Assembly: GCF_015831345.1 (NCBI RefSeq)
Contig: NZ_JADWYS010000001.1
Span: 1,312,118 to 1,376,117, forward strand
Length of the DNA stretch: 64,000 bases
Direction: 5' to 3'
Source: Caenimonas aquaedulcis
Lineage (GTDB): Bacteria; Pseudomonadota; Gammaproteobacteria; Burkholderiales; Burkholderiaceae_C
Within the stretch, counting starts at the first letter, position 1, and each line of letters starts with the position of its first letter. The position numbers and the translations under genes were made by a program. The notes under the pieces are model-generated. The model saw nothing but the letters and a program-made list of their open reading frames with translations, made no database searches and was not told the origin of the DNA. Shown here piece after piece: positions 17,460 through 25,436 of the stretch.

Positions 17460-18661
17460 CAGAGGGGCTGCGGCGATGTCAGCACCGCGGACGAAGTGGC
17501 GGACTGCGCGTCGTGCGCGGTCCTCAACTTGCGGTACGCCGCGAGCGACTGGCCGACGACCTGGTCCATGTTGTAGTACCGGTAGGTGGCGAGACGGCCG
17601 ACGAAGACGACGTGCGGCGTGGCCTCGGCCTCCGCTTCGTAGCGCTTGTACAGCGCCGCGTTCTCGGGGCGTGGCACCGGGTAGTACGGGTCGCCTTCGG
17701 CGCACGGGTATTCGCGCACGACCGAAGTGCTGGCGTGGGTCTGCCCCGTGATGTGCTTGAACTCGCTGATGCGGGTGTAGGCGTAGTCGTTGGGGTAGTT
17801 CACCGTGCCGACGTCCTGGAATTTCTCCTGGTGGATCGTCGTGTGCTCGAAGCGCAGGCTGCGATACGGCAGCTTGCCGTACTTGTGGTCGAAGAACGCA
17901 TCGATGGGGCCGGTGTAGACCATGCGCCGCCAGGGCATGATCTCCTCGATCTCGCGGTAGTCGGTATTGAGCATCACCTTGATGTTCGGGTGGTCCAGCA
18001 TCCGCTCGAACATGCGCGTGTAGCCGTGCAGCGGCATCGCCTGGAACTTGTCCGCGAAGTAGCGGTCGTCGCGGTTGGTGCGCGTCGGCACGCGCGCGGT
18101 GACGCTCGAGTCGAGCTCCGACGGGTCGAGCGCCCACTGCTTGCGGGTGTAGCCGCGAAAGAACTTGTTGTACAGCTCGCGGCCGATCTTGCTCACCACG
18201 ACGTCCTCGGAGGTCTTGATCTCGTCCTTCTTCTCGGCGACCGATTCGAAGAACTTCTCGACTTCGAACGAGGTCAGCGACAGGCCGTAGAGCTTGTTGA
18301 TCGTGTCGAGGTTGATCGGCATCGGCACGAGCTGCCCGTCCACGCTCGCCAGCACCCGGTGCTGGTAGGGGCGCCACTGCGTGAAGCGCGACAGGTAGTC
18401 GAAGACATCCTCGGAGTTGGTGTGGAAGATGTGCGGGCCGTACGGGTGGATGAGTACACCCGCGTCGTCGTAGCGGTCGTAGGCGTTGCCGCCGATGTGG
18501 GGGCGTTTGTCCACGACGAGGACGCGCTGGCCCATGTCGTTGGCCAGCCGCTCCGCGAGCACACTGCCCGCAAAGCCGGCGCCCACGATGAGGTAGTCGA
18601 ATCCGCCGCCGCCCGGCGTGGCCGCGGCGTCCCGCACGTAGTCTTGGCTGTTCCTGTCCAT
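17459..18661 (-). CDS. glf: UDP-galactopyranose mutase
   Basis: 400-residue flavoenzyme that interconverts UDP-galactopyranose and UDP-galactofuranose. The FAD-binding motif YLIVGAGFAGSVLAERLA is at about 24-40, followed by VVDKRPHIGGNAYD and the substrate-site signature YGPHIFHTNSEDVFDYLSRF. NKFFRGYTRKQW and the C-terminal GRLATYRYYNMDQVV (YRYYxMD, a mutase hallmark) are present. The N-terminal 20 residues (a Gly-rich leader) are longer than usual. It is translationally coupled to the downstream GH1-RmlD gene (1-bp overlap) and sits 11 bp after a glycosyltransferase gene. This arrangement suggests synthesis of a galactofuranose-containing glycan. Confidence 0.94.
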   Translation of the reverse strand: MDRNSQDYVRDAAATPGGGGFDYLIVGAGFAGSVLAERLANDMGQRVLVVDKRPHIGGNAYDRYDDAGVLIHPYGPHIFHTNSEDVFDYLSRFTQWRPYQHRVLASVDGQLVPMPINLDTINKLYGLSLTSFEVEKFFESVAEKKDEIKTSEDVVVSKIGRELYNKFFRGYTRKQWALDPSELDSSVTARVPTRTNRDDRYFADKFQAMPLHGYTRMFERMLDHPNIKVMLNTDYREIEEIMPWRRMVYTGPIDAFFDHKYGKLPYRSLRFEHTTIHQEKFQDVGTVNYPNDYAYTRISEFKHITGQTHASTSVVREYPCAEGDPYYPVPRPENAALYKRYEAEAEATPHVVFVGRLATYRYYNMDQVVGQSLAAYRKLRTAHDAQSATSSAVLTSPQPL

Positions 18662-18672
18662 GGCCGCCACCT

Positions 18673-19869
18673 TCACGAGGCGGCCACGCCGGCTGCGGCC
18701 GGGCGCGCACGCATCGAGCCCGCGGCGCGCCGCAGTTCGGCGGCGATGTCCGGGCTCGCGAGATCGCTGGCCTCCCGCGTGGCCTCGGCCTCGACGATCA
18801 GCTCGGCGATGGCCTGCGCCGTCGCGTCCCACGAGGTCCGGGCGATGATGCGCGCGATGGCCTCGTCGTGGTCCCTGCGCTCCTGCGGGCTGCGCGCGAG
18901 GATCGCGTCGCAGGCCTCGACGAAGCCGGCGGCGTCGGAGCGGATCGGCACCACATGGCCGTAGGGCTCGACCACGTCGCGAATCGCCGTGCTCACCGAC
19001 GGCTTGCCGCAGGCCATGTATTCCAGCGTCTTGGTCGGGCTGATGAAGCGTGTCGCGTCGTTGATCGCGAAGGGCAGCAGGCAGACATCCCAGCCGTTGA
19101 TGAACGCGGGCAGGTCCTGGTAGCTCTGCTGGCCCAGCCAGTGGATGTTCGGGAGTTGCGGCAGCGACGCGGGGTCGATCTTCGCCGTCGGGCCGACCAT
19201 CACGAGCTCCCAATGCGGGCGGGCCCGCGCGATGCCCGCGATGAGCTCGATGTCGATGCGCTCGTCGATCACGCCGCAATAGCCGATGCGCGGATGAGGA
19301 AGCGCGGCCTGCAGAGGGTGGTCCTGCACGCCTGCGCGAAAGTGCAGCGCATCGACGCTGCTCGGGAAGCAGTGCACGTTCGCGTGGCGGTCGCGCTTGG
19401 CGTTGTAGAGGCTGCGGCCCCCGGTGAACACGACGTCGGCCGCGCGAAAGAGCGCGGTCTCCTGTTCGAGCAGCTCCGGCGGCGCGCCGCGGAACAGGGA
19501 CAACTCGTCCATGCAATCGTGGATGACGCCCCCCGGCTCTAGCTTCTCGGCGATCGGCATCGCCATCGGCGTGTAGAACCAGATCCAGTAGTCGCGCACC
19601 TTGCGGCTCTGGATGGCCTGGCCGATGAGCTTCTGCAGCACCGCCTTGTGCGCGGGGTGCATGCCCTGCTCCGTGCCGCGCACGTGCGGGCGCCACACCT
19701 CGACCCCTTCGGCGGCGGCGATGAACTCGATGCGGTCCGAGTCGGCGCCGGGAACAGGCTCCTCGATGAAGATGACGGGCCATCGCATCGCGAGGCGCGA
19801 CAGCAGGTGTTGCGGGCGCTGGTACACGAAGTTCCAGCGAAGGTGTGAAAAGACGATAAGCGTGTTCAT
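18673..19869 (-). CDS. Glycosyltransferase, GT4-like
   Basis: 398-residue GT-B-fold transferase. The N-terminal domain begins LIVFSHLRWNFVYQRPQHLLSRLA, typical of bacterial family 1/GT4-like enzymes next to UDP-galactopyranose mutase. The C-terminal nucleotide-sugar domain has PRIGYCGVIDERIDIELIAG and the donor-site segment ISPTKTLEYMACGKPSVST, with E in KTLEYM as the expected phosphate/ribose ligand. I start at ATG 19869 (MNTLIVF); an ATG 9 bp upstream is possible. It is first gene of the minus-strand operon GT-glf-GH1/RmlD. UDP-galactofuranose is the obvious candidate donor but this is inferred from context. Confidence 0.87.
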   Translation of the reverse strand: MNTLIVFSHLRWNFVYQRPQHLLSRLAMRWPVIFIEEPVPGADSDRIEFIAAAEGVEVWRPHVRGTEQGMHPAHKAVLQKLIGQAIQSRKVRDYWIWFYTPMAMPIAEKLEPGGVIHDCMDELSLFRGAPPELLEQETALFRAADVVFTGGRSLYNAKRDRHANVHCFPSSVDALHFRAGVQDHPLQAALPHPRIGYCGVIDERIDIELIAGIARARPHWELVMVGPTAKIDPASLPQLPNIHWLGQQSYQDLPAFINGWDVCLLPFAINDATRFISPTKTLEYMACGKPSVSTAIRDVVEPYGHVVPIRSDAAGFVEACDAILARSPQERRDHDEAIARIIARTSWDATAQAIAELIVEAEATREASDLASPDIAAELRRAAGSMRARPAAAGVAAS

Positions 19870-19899
19870 GCGACCCATTCTGCAGACCACATGCGCGGC

Positions 19900-19938
19900 T
19901 GTAGGAGGCCTCTTGCACAAAATGGCTCTCTTCCTACA
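19900..19938. promoter_or_regulatory. Inverted repeat TGTAGGA...TCCTACA around a -35-like element
   Basis: TGTAGGA at 19900-19906 and its exact reverse complement TCCTACA at 19932-19938 are separated by 25 bp in the 145-bp gap between the divergent glycosyltransferase and alcohol dehydrogenase genes. TTGCAC (19913-19918) lies between the arms and TACACC (19935-19940) follows after 16 bp, so the repeat would bracket a weak promoter reading toward the dehydrogenase. It looks like an operator or a paired activator site. Confidence 0.4.
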
Positions 19939-20014
19939 CCGCCGACTGAGCGGACACTACACGGCCCATGCGGCGCGCGCGCGGACAGTGAACCTTCCAT
20001 TGAAAGGACCGCGA

Positions 20015-21169
20015 ATGCTCGCCATGAACTACCGCGGGCCCTACCGCGTGCGCCCCGTGCACAAGGAGGAGCCCGAGATCGAACACCCCAACGACGCGAT
20101 CGTGCGCGTCACGCGCTCGTGCATCTGCGGCTCCGACCTGCACCTGTACCACGGCCTCGTGCCCGACACGCGCGTGGGCTCCACCTTCGGCCACGAATTC
20201 ACGGGCATCGTGGAGGCCGTGGGCCCGTCCGTGCGCAACCTGAAAGTCGGCGACTCGGTGCTCGTGCCGTTCAACATCTTCTGCGGCAGCTGCTACTTCT
20301 GCCAGAAGGAGCTGTACAGCAACTGCCACAACGTCAACCCCGAGGCCACGGCCGTCGGCGGCATCTACGGTTACTCGCACACCACGGGCGGCTACGACGG
20401 CGGGCAGGCGGAATTCGTGCGCGTCCCGATGGCGGACGTCGGCCCCACCGTGATCCCCTCGGACATGGACCTCGACGACGCTGTGCTGTGCACGGATGCG
20501 TACCCCACCGGCTACCAGGCCGCGGAGATGGGCGGCATCCAGGAAGGCGACACGGTCGTCGTGTTCGGTGCAGGCCCCGTCGGCCTGTTCGCCGCGAAGT
20601 CCGCGTGGCTGCTCGGCGCGGGCCGCGTGATCGTGGTGGACCAGCTCGAATACCGCCTCGAGTTCGCCAAGCGCTTCGCGCAGTGCGAGACGGTGGACTT
20701 CAAGTCCGTCGGCGACATGGCAATCCACCTGAAGGCGATGACGGATGGCCTCGGCCCCGACATCTGCATCGACTGCGTCGGGTGCGAGGCGGCGGGCAAT
20801 TTCGCGCAGAGCCTCACGGGCATCAAGCTCAAGTTGCAGGCCGGCGCGGCGACGGTGCTGCACTGGTGCATCAACTCCGTGCGCAAGGGCGGCACGGTGT
20901 CTATCGTGGGCGTGTACGGCCCCACCTTCAACTTCGTGCCCATCGGCAACGCGATCAACAAGGGCCTCACGATGCGCATGAACCAGGCTTCGGTGAAGCG
21001 TCACCTGCCGCGCCTGATCGAGCACATCCAGGCGGGGCGCATCAAGCCCTCCGAGATCATCACGCACCGCTTCCGCCTCGAAGACATCGCCGACGCGTAC
21101 CACATCTTCTCCAGCAAGCTGGACAACTGCATCAAACCGGTGCTGCTGCCCTCCGCGGCGCATCAATGA
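20015..21169 (+). CDS. Zinc-dependent alcohol/formaldehyde dehydrogenase-like protein (MDR family)
   Basis: 384-residue medium-chain dehydrogenase. The catalytic zinc ligands are C38 (SCICGSDLH), H60 and E61 (FGHEFTG). Structural zinc cysteines C90, C93, C96 and C104 form the CGSCYFCQKELYSNC loop. The Rossmann motif is VVFGAGPVGLFAAKSA. The long insertion and DLDDAVLCTDAYPTGYQ resemble the glutathione-independent formaldehyde dehydrogenase/threonine dehydrogenase branch. ATG 20015 is preferred because AAAGGA (20003-20008) lies 6 bp upstream; an in-frame GTG at 19988 lacks one. It forms a two-gene unit with the following orphan protein (9-bp gap). The substrate is unknown. Confidence 0.87.
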   Translation: MLAMNYRGPYRVRPVHKEEPEIEHPNDAIVRVTRSCICGSDLHLYHGLVPDTRVGSTFGHEFTGIVEAVGPSVRNLKVGDSVLVPFNIFCGSCYFCQKELYSNCHNVNPEATAVGGIYGYSHTTGGYDGGQAEFVRVPMADVGPTVIPSDMDLDDAVLCTDAYPTGYQAAEMGGIQEGDTVVVFGAGPVGLFAAKSAWLLGAGRVIVVDQLEYRLEFAKRFAQCETVDFKSVGDMAIHLKAMTDGLGPDICIDCVGCEAAGNFAQSLTGIKLKLQAGAATVLHWCINSVRKGGTVSIVGVYGPTFNFVPIGNAINKGLTMRMNQASVKRHLPRLIEHIQAGRIKPSEIITHRFRLEDIADAYHIFSSKLDNCIKPVLLPSAAHQ

Positions 21170-21178
21170 GGAGCCGGC

Positions 21179-21748
21179 ATGGACACATCCATCAAGGAAA
21201 TTTCGGACGGCGCGCTCGCGCCGGATGCGAACGGCGTCTTCATCGAGAAGACCGATCCCGCCGTGCGGCAGGGCAGACACCGGCCCGAGGGCATCGTCGG
21301 TTGGGGCGTGGACCTCGCGGACAAGGACCGGCCCGCGGTGCCGAAGGAGCGCACGCCACCGCGCCTTGCGCATGTGCCGCACCTGGAGGAGCAGCACTCG
21401 AGCGTACGTGTACTCCATTCCAACGAGCGGCCCGGCCTCACGCCGGTGTACGGCACCACGGTGCCGCCTTCCGGCCTGTCCGGCGGCATGCGCGAGCTCG
21501 CGTTCCGCTACAGCGAGAACGACATCCGCCACTGGCTCATCCTGCTGGCGGCCGACCGCGTCAACGTGGGTGAAGGGCTGCTCGCGGACCTCGCGCACGG
21601 GCACATCCCCAACATCTTCGCGGAGATGGGCGCGGCCTCGGAGTGGAAGTACAACCGCGCGGGCTTCGTGAAGAAGGCCGTGATCGCCTCGGCCCTCGTC
21701 GGCACGGCCGTCTACCTGATGCGCCGCAAGCGCGGGCTTCGGGGTTGA
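21179..21748 (+). CDS. Conserved-looking orphan protein with C-terminal membrane anchor
   Basis: 189 residues, no named domain recognised. A polar N-terminal half contains a stretch with several charged residues and prolines (VDLADKDRPAVPKERTPPR), then a compact region FRYSENDIRHWLILLAADRVNVGEGLLADLAHGHIPNIFAEMG. It ends in a hydrophobic segment (VIASALVGTAVYLM) followed by RRKRG, a likely tail anchor with a cytoplasmic basic end. A strong ribosome binding site (GAGGAG, 21171-21176 region) precedes the ATG, and the gene follows the alcohol dehydrogenase by 9 bp, so the two are probably made together. Confidence 0.75.
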   Translation: MDTSIKEISDGALAPDANGVFIEKTDPAVRQGRHRPEGIVGWGVDLADKDRPAVPKERTPPRLAHVPHLEEQHSSVRVLHSNERPGLTPVYGTTVPPSGLSGGMRELAFRYSENDIRHWLILLAADRVNVGEGLLADLAHGHIPNIFAEMGAASEWKYNRAGFVKKAVIASALVGTAVYLMRRKRGLRG

Positions 21749-21763
21749 GGGGAAGCCTGGCCG

Positions 21764-23152
21764 TCAGGCCGGCGATGACGCGGGGCGGACCCGGAGCAGG
21801 CTGAACACGGCGGCGGTCGCGGCAAGTCCCGCGGCCAGTGCGAAGGCGATCGCGGGCCCCGTGCCGTCGCGCACCCCCGTCAAACTGAAGATCACCCCCG
21901 CCATCACCGCGCCCAGCGACTGTCCGGTGAGGCGGGCGGAACCCAGCATGCCGCTCGCCGCGCCCGCGCGTGCGATGGGCGCGCTCGTCACGATGGTGTG
22001 GTTGTTGGGCGACTGGAACAGGCCGAAGCCCGCGCCGCACAGCGCGAGGCGCCAGCCCATGTCCAGCGCGGACGCGTGCGCCGGCAACAGGCCGAGCGCA
22101 GCCAGCCCGAGCGCCATCACGGCCAGTCCGATGCCGCCCAGCAGGCCGCCCGGGTGACGCGCGATCAGTCGTCCCGCGAACGGCGCGACGCACACCGTCG
22201 CCACCGGCCACATGGTGATGACGAAGCCCGCCTGCATGTGGCCGCGGCCCTGGCTTTCCAGCAGCAGGAAGGGCAACGCGACGAAGGCGAGCGTCTGCGC
22301 GGCGAACGCGGAGACCGAAGTGCACATCGACAGCGCGAAGATGCGGATGCGCAGCAGGTCCACGGGCAGCAGCGGCCGCTCCTGGTGCAGCTGCCGGCGC
22401 ACATAGACGATGCCCACCGCGACACCGGCGGCGAGCAGACCGGCGGCCGCGGGCAAGGGCATGCCTGAGCGGTCCAGCCCGGCCCGCGCGCCGATCGCAT
22501 CGGCGCCGAGGAACACGAGGGAGAACATCAGGATGTTCAGCAGGGTATCGAAGAGGCGCAGCGGCCCGGCCGGGCGCGGCTCGGCGTGCGGCAGCGACTT
22601 GCGTGCGAGCCAGAGCACGACGACGCCCAACGGGAGGTTGATCGCGAAGATCCATTGCCACGGGGCGACGGAGAGCACCGCTGCGGCGATGGTCGGGCCG
22701 GCGACGGACGAAGTCGCGACCACGACCGAATTGAGCGCGATGCCGCGCCCGAGCATCTCCGGCGGATAGGTCATGCGCACCAGCGCCGCATTGACGGCCA
22801 TCATCCCCGCCGCACCAATGCCCTGCACCACGCGCGCGCCCGCGAGCATCGGCAGGCTTCCCGCCGCGATGCAACCCAGCGAGGACACGGTGAAGAGGGA
22901 GAGTCCCCAGAGGTACACGCGCCGGTAGCCCAGGCGTTCGCCGAGGCTCGCGAACGGCAGCAGCAAGCCGAGGATCGCGAGCTGGTAGGCCGTCACCACC
23001 CACACCGACGCCGATGCGGACGCGCCCAGGTCGCGCGCGATGTCCGGCAGCGCGAGGTTGGCAATGCTCGCGTCCATCACGGACAGCGCGATGCCCAGCG
23101 AGATCGCCGTCATCGCCCAGTAGCGTTCGGGAGTGGGGAGGCCTTCGGACAT
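21764..23152 (-). CDS. MFS drug/solute exporter, DHA2 (EmrB/QacA-like) family
   Basis: 462-residue transporter with 14 predicted helices. Helix 1 contains the DHA-family motif ALSVMDASIANLALPDIARDL, motif A is ASLGERLGYRRVYLWG after helix 2, and motif C-like glycines are in VVQGIGAAGMMAVNAALVR and SSVAGPTIAAAVL. These features place it with proton-coupled multidrug exporters of the DHA2 type, but the substrate cannot be predicted. It is a single gene on the minus strand with its own promoter-like sequence 110 bp upstream. It is downstream of, and codirectional with, the LysR regulator gene. No fusion-protein partner (EmrA) lies nearby. Confidence 0.9.
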   Translation of the reverse strand: MSEGLPTPERYWAMTAISLGIALSVMDASIANLALPDIARDLGASASASVWVVTAYQLAILGLLLPFASLGERLGYRRVYLWGLSLFTVSSLGCIAAGSLPMLAGARVVQGIGAAGMMAVNAALVRMTYPPEMLGRGIALNSVVVATSSVAGPTIAAAVLSVAPWQWIFAINLPLGVVVLWLARKSLPHAEPRPAGPLRLFDTLLNILMFSLVFLGADAIGARAGLDRSGMPLPAAAGLLAAGVAVGIVYVRRQLHQERPLLPVDLLRIRIFALSMCTSVSAFAAQTLAFVALPFLLLESQGRGHMQAGFVITMWPVATVCVAPFAGRLIARHPGGLLGGIGLAVMALGLAALGLLPAHASALDMGWRLALCGAGFGLFQSPNNHTIVTSAPIARAGAASGMLGSARLTGQSLGAVMAGVIFSLTGVRDGTGPAIAFALAAGLAATAAVFSLLRVRPASSPA

Positions 23153-23263
23153 TCGCGCCGATCGCCGCCCTCAGACCGGCATCACGGCACGATGGGATAC
23201 GCCGCATGCAGGGGACATGACACGCCATGCGTGAAGGAAGCGGATTCGCGACATTGACCTTGC

Positions 23264-23292
23264 ATCCTAGCGCCAGGGGAATAGCCAGACAA
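23264..23292 (-). promoter_or_regulatory. Sigma-70-like promoter for the MFS exporter gene
   Basis: Reading the minus strand, TTGTCT (23292-23287) and TAGGAT (23269-23264) are separated by exactly 17 bp, in the 199-bp gap between the LysR gene end and the MFS start. The leader would be about 105 bp. The remainder of this gap shows no other feature I can support. Confidence 0.5.
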
Positions 23293-23351
23293 CCCGTGAT
23301 CCTTTGAGGCCGATTCCTGCCGGGTTCGCGGGCCTGGCCTCCGTTCCCGCT

Positions 23352-24269
23352 TCAAGCCGAATCCAGGCCCAGCCTTCCCACCAGGAAGTCCGTGAATGCC
23401 CGCACGGCAGGCAGGACCGCACGCTCGGGCGGACGCACGATCCACACCGTGCTGCCGAAACGCCCTTTCACTCGCCAGTCGGGCAGGAGCGAAATGATCT
23501 TGCGCCGCCGGATCAATTCCTGCGCAATGTAGTCCGGCACGACGGCCACCCCCAGGCCATCCGCCACGAGCGTCGCGAGGCTTTCGCTGTTGTTCACCGA
23601 GACCCGCCCACGCATGCGCAACACGACCGCCTCCTCGTTCCGCACGAATGTCCACTGGGTGTCGCGCATGTCGCGCGAGTAGCTGAGGACCTCGACGTCC
23701 TGCAGGTCGGAGGGATGGAGGATTCGGCGCGCCAGGTCGCTGCCGGCACGCGCCACGAGCACGTAATGGATCGGCCGCAGCGACTTCGCGATGGAAAGGT
23801 CCGGCGGGGTATCCACCAGCCGGATCGCGACGTCGATACGCTCCTCCGTGAAATCGACCATGCGGTCCATGAGCACCAGGTCCACTTCCACTTCGGGATA
23901 GCTGCGGACGAACTCGGAGACCAGTGGGAGCAGAACCGCCTTTCCGTAAGCCACCGACGTCGTCACGCGCAACAGGCCCCGCGGCTCGCTGGTGAGCGAG
24001 GCCACGGCGGCCCGCGCCGCCTGCGCACTGCGGGCCACCTGCTCCGCATGCTCGAGCGCAAGACGGCCGGGCTCGGTCAGCGACAACGCGCGAGTCGTGC
24101 GATGCAGCAAGCGCGCGCCCAATCGCTCTTCCAATCGCTGAACCTGCTTGCTCAGCGCGGACTTCGACGTGCCCATGCGTCGCGCCGCTTCGCTAAAGGT
24201 GCCCGCGTCGGCGACGGCGCCGAAGGCCACCAGCGCGCCGAGGAAGTCCGAATCCCAGTCCTTGCTCAT
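23352..24269 (-). CDS. LysR-family transcriptional regulator
   Basis: 305 residues. The N-terminal winged helix-turn-helix is clear (DAGTFSEAARRMGTSKSALSKQVQRLEERLGARLLHR, about 21-57), with TRALSLTEPG following. The rest is the periplasmic-binding-protein-like effector domain, of the DsbM/PA0477-like class that often recognises aromatic or quinone compounds (RVTTSVAYGKAVLLPLVSEF, VDVAIRLV-type strand). It is transcribed divergently from the tautomerase gene with a 98-bp gap, the usual arrangement for a LysR regulator and its target. The MFS exporter downstream may also be a target. Confidence 0.9.
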   Translation of the reverse strand: MSKDWDSDFLGALVAFGAVADAGTFSEAARRMGTSKSALSKQVQRLEERLGARLLHRTTRALSLTEPGRLALEHAEQVARSAQAARAAVASLTSEPRGLLRVTTSVAYGKAVLLPLVSEFVRSYPEVEVDLVLMDRMVDFTEERIDVAIRLVDTPPDLSIAKSLRPIHYVLVARAGSDLARRILHPSDLQDVEVLSYSRDMRDTQWTFVRNEEAVVLRMRGRVSVNNSESLATLVADGLGVAVVPDYIAQELIRRRKIISLLPDWRVKGRFGSTVWIVRPPERAVLPAVRAFTDFLVGRLGLDSA

Positions 24270-24367
24270 GTTGTCTCCTCAGCGGACACAGTAAGTATCC
24301 CGCCCTGCATATTGTGCTTCGGGACATGACACCAGACCATCGAGCCTTCACCCACAAGGAGCCACAC

Positions 24368-24775
24368 ATGCCCTTCGTCGACCTGACACTCCATCACTCC
24401 AAGCCGACCAGCGAGGGCTTGAAAGCCGTCCGCGAAGGCCTCACCCGACTGATGTCAGACGTGCTGCGCAAGCGCGCGGACCTCACGGTCGTCGCAATCA
24501 CCGTCGAAAGCCCTTCGGGGATCGCGATGGGCGGCACGCCGCTGGAGCCCGGCGCATGGTCGGGGCGGCTCGTCGCGTTCGTCACGGCAGGCACCAACTC
24601 CGAGGGGGAAAAGGCGCGCTTTCTGGCCGAGGCCTACCGCCTCCTGGCGCAGCACTTGTCTCCCCCCGCCTCCCCGTTCTATATCGTCGTGCAGGAGGTG
24701 CCGGCCGGTGCGTGGGGTTACGACGGGCGCAGCCAGGCGGGCCGCGCCCAGGCGAGCGTGCCGGTCGCTGCGTGA
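24368..24775 (+). CDS. Tautomerase superfamily protein (4-oxalocrotonate tautomerase-like)
   Basis: 135-residue cytoplasmic protein whose sequence begins Met-Pro, so removal of Met would expose the catalytic Pro1 of tautomerases (PFVDLTLHHSK). LTRLMSDVLRKRADLTVVAITVES is a typical beta-alpha-beta element. At 135 residues it is about twice the length of 4-OT (about 62), consistent with a two-subdomain, YusQ/malonate semialdehyde decarboxylase-like member. A good ribosome binding site (AAGGAG, about 24355-24361) sits upstream of the ATG. Divergent from the LysR gene and 42 bp before a thioesterase gene, which suggests a small catabolic or detoxification unit. The substrate is unknown. Confidence 0.85.
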   Translation: MPFVDLTLHHSKPTSEGLKAVREGLTRLMSDVLRKRADLTVVAITVESPSGIAMGGTPLEPGAWSGRLVAFVTAGTNSEGEKARFLAEAYRLLAQHLSPPASPFYIVVQEVPAGAWGYDGRSQAGRAQASVPVAA

Positions 24776-24817
24776 CACGCCCAGCCACCACTTGCGCCGT
24801 CACCCACACGCAGCGCC

Positions 24818-25303
24818 ATGGAAATGCCTCCTATCCCGTTCCGGCTTTGCGCCGATGCGCGCAAGGACAAGCTGCAATCGTTCAACGACAGGGCGGAAAT
24901 TCGCTGGTTCGGCTTCAGGGGCTCGTTCGCAGAGCCCGCCTGGGCCGAGATCGAATTCGAGCGGGTGGAGACGGGTGCACTCGGGGGCGGCGGTACCGCC
25001 GCCATCAATGGCGGCGCGATCGCCGCGGGCTTCGACGCTGCTTTCGTGCTGGCTGGCCTGGGTCACTACGACTGTGGCACCGTCGTGACGCTGGAACTGG
25101 CCGTGCAGTTCCTGTCCCTGGCGCGCGCGGCCCAGCCGCTCGTTTTTCGCGCCGGGGTGCTGCGCTCTTCCCGCGGATTTGCATTCGCCCGGGGCGCGCT
25201 GATCGCACAAGGAACCGCCGGCGCCGCGTTCGCGACCGCCACGGCGATGATCGCACCGTCACAATCTTCGGGCCGGGCGCCCCACGCTGTGCGCAATACT
25301 TGA
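24818..25303 (+). CDS. PaaI-like hotdog-fold thioesterase
   Basis: 161 residues. The central part (AAINGGAIAAGFDAAFVLAG then VTLELAVQFLSLARAAQPLVFRAGVLRSSRGFAFARGALIAQG and FATATAMI) matches the 4HBT/PaaI hotdog fold: the helix followed by five antiparallel strands, with Asn-Gly-Gly at the start of the helix where the catalytic region lies. Such enzymes hydrolyse acyl- or aryl-CoA thioesters. The N-terminal 45 residues are unusual for the family. It follows the tautomerase gene in the same direction. The C-terminus is a short polar tail. Confidence 0.75.
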   Translation: MEMPPIPFRLCADARKDKLQSFNDRAEIRWFGFRGSFAEPAWAEIEFERVETGALGGGGTAAINGGAIAAGFDAAFVLAGLGHYDCGTVVTLELAVQFLSLARAAQPLVFRAGVLRSSRGFAFARGALIAQGTAGAAFATATAMIAPSQSSGRAPHAVRNT

Positions 25304-25388
25304 GTCATGGACCAAACCGGCCGAGGCGCGCTGCGCGTAGTAGCGGGCCGTGAGCGGTCCCACGCAGAGGACCCCTTGTCGGGACCAA

Positions 25389-25425
25389 GAAAAAAGCCGC
25401 CCACTGGATTCAGTTGGGCGGCTTT
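25389..25425 (-). terminator. Rho-independent terminator of the tmRNA gene
   Basis: Read on the minus strand, an 11-bp G+C-rich stem (AAAGCCGCCCA / TGGGCGGCTTT, arms 25415-25425 and 25393-25403) with an 11-nt loop is followed by a run of T (complement of the A-run at 25389-25395). It lies 12 bp past the tmRNA 3' end. The upstream gap 25304-25388 contains nothing else I can support. Confidence 0.8.
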
Positions 25426-25436
25426 GGAGGGAGAGT

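Noticed and set aside
15300-18710. Reading the GH1-RmlD frame as one 1136-codon gene through the glf region
   Set aside because: The upstream part is out of frame with glf and has no domain signal; ATG 17459 with the TGATG junction marks the real start.
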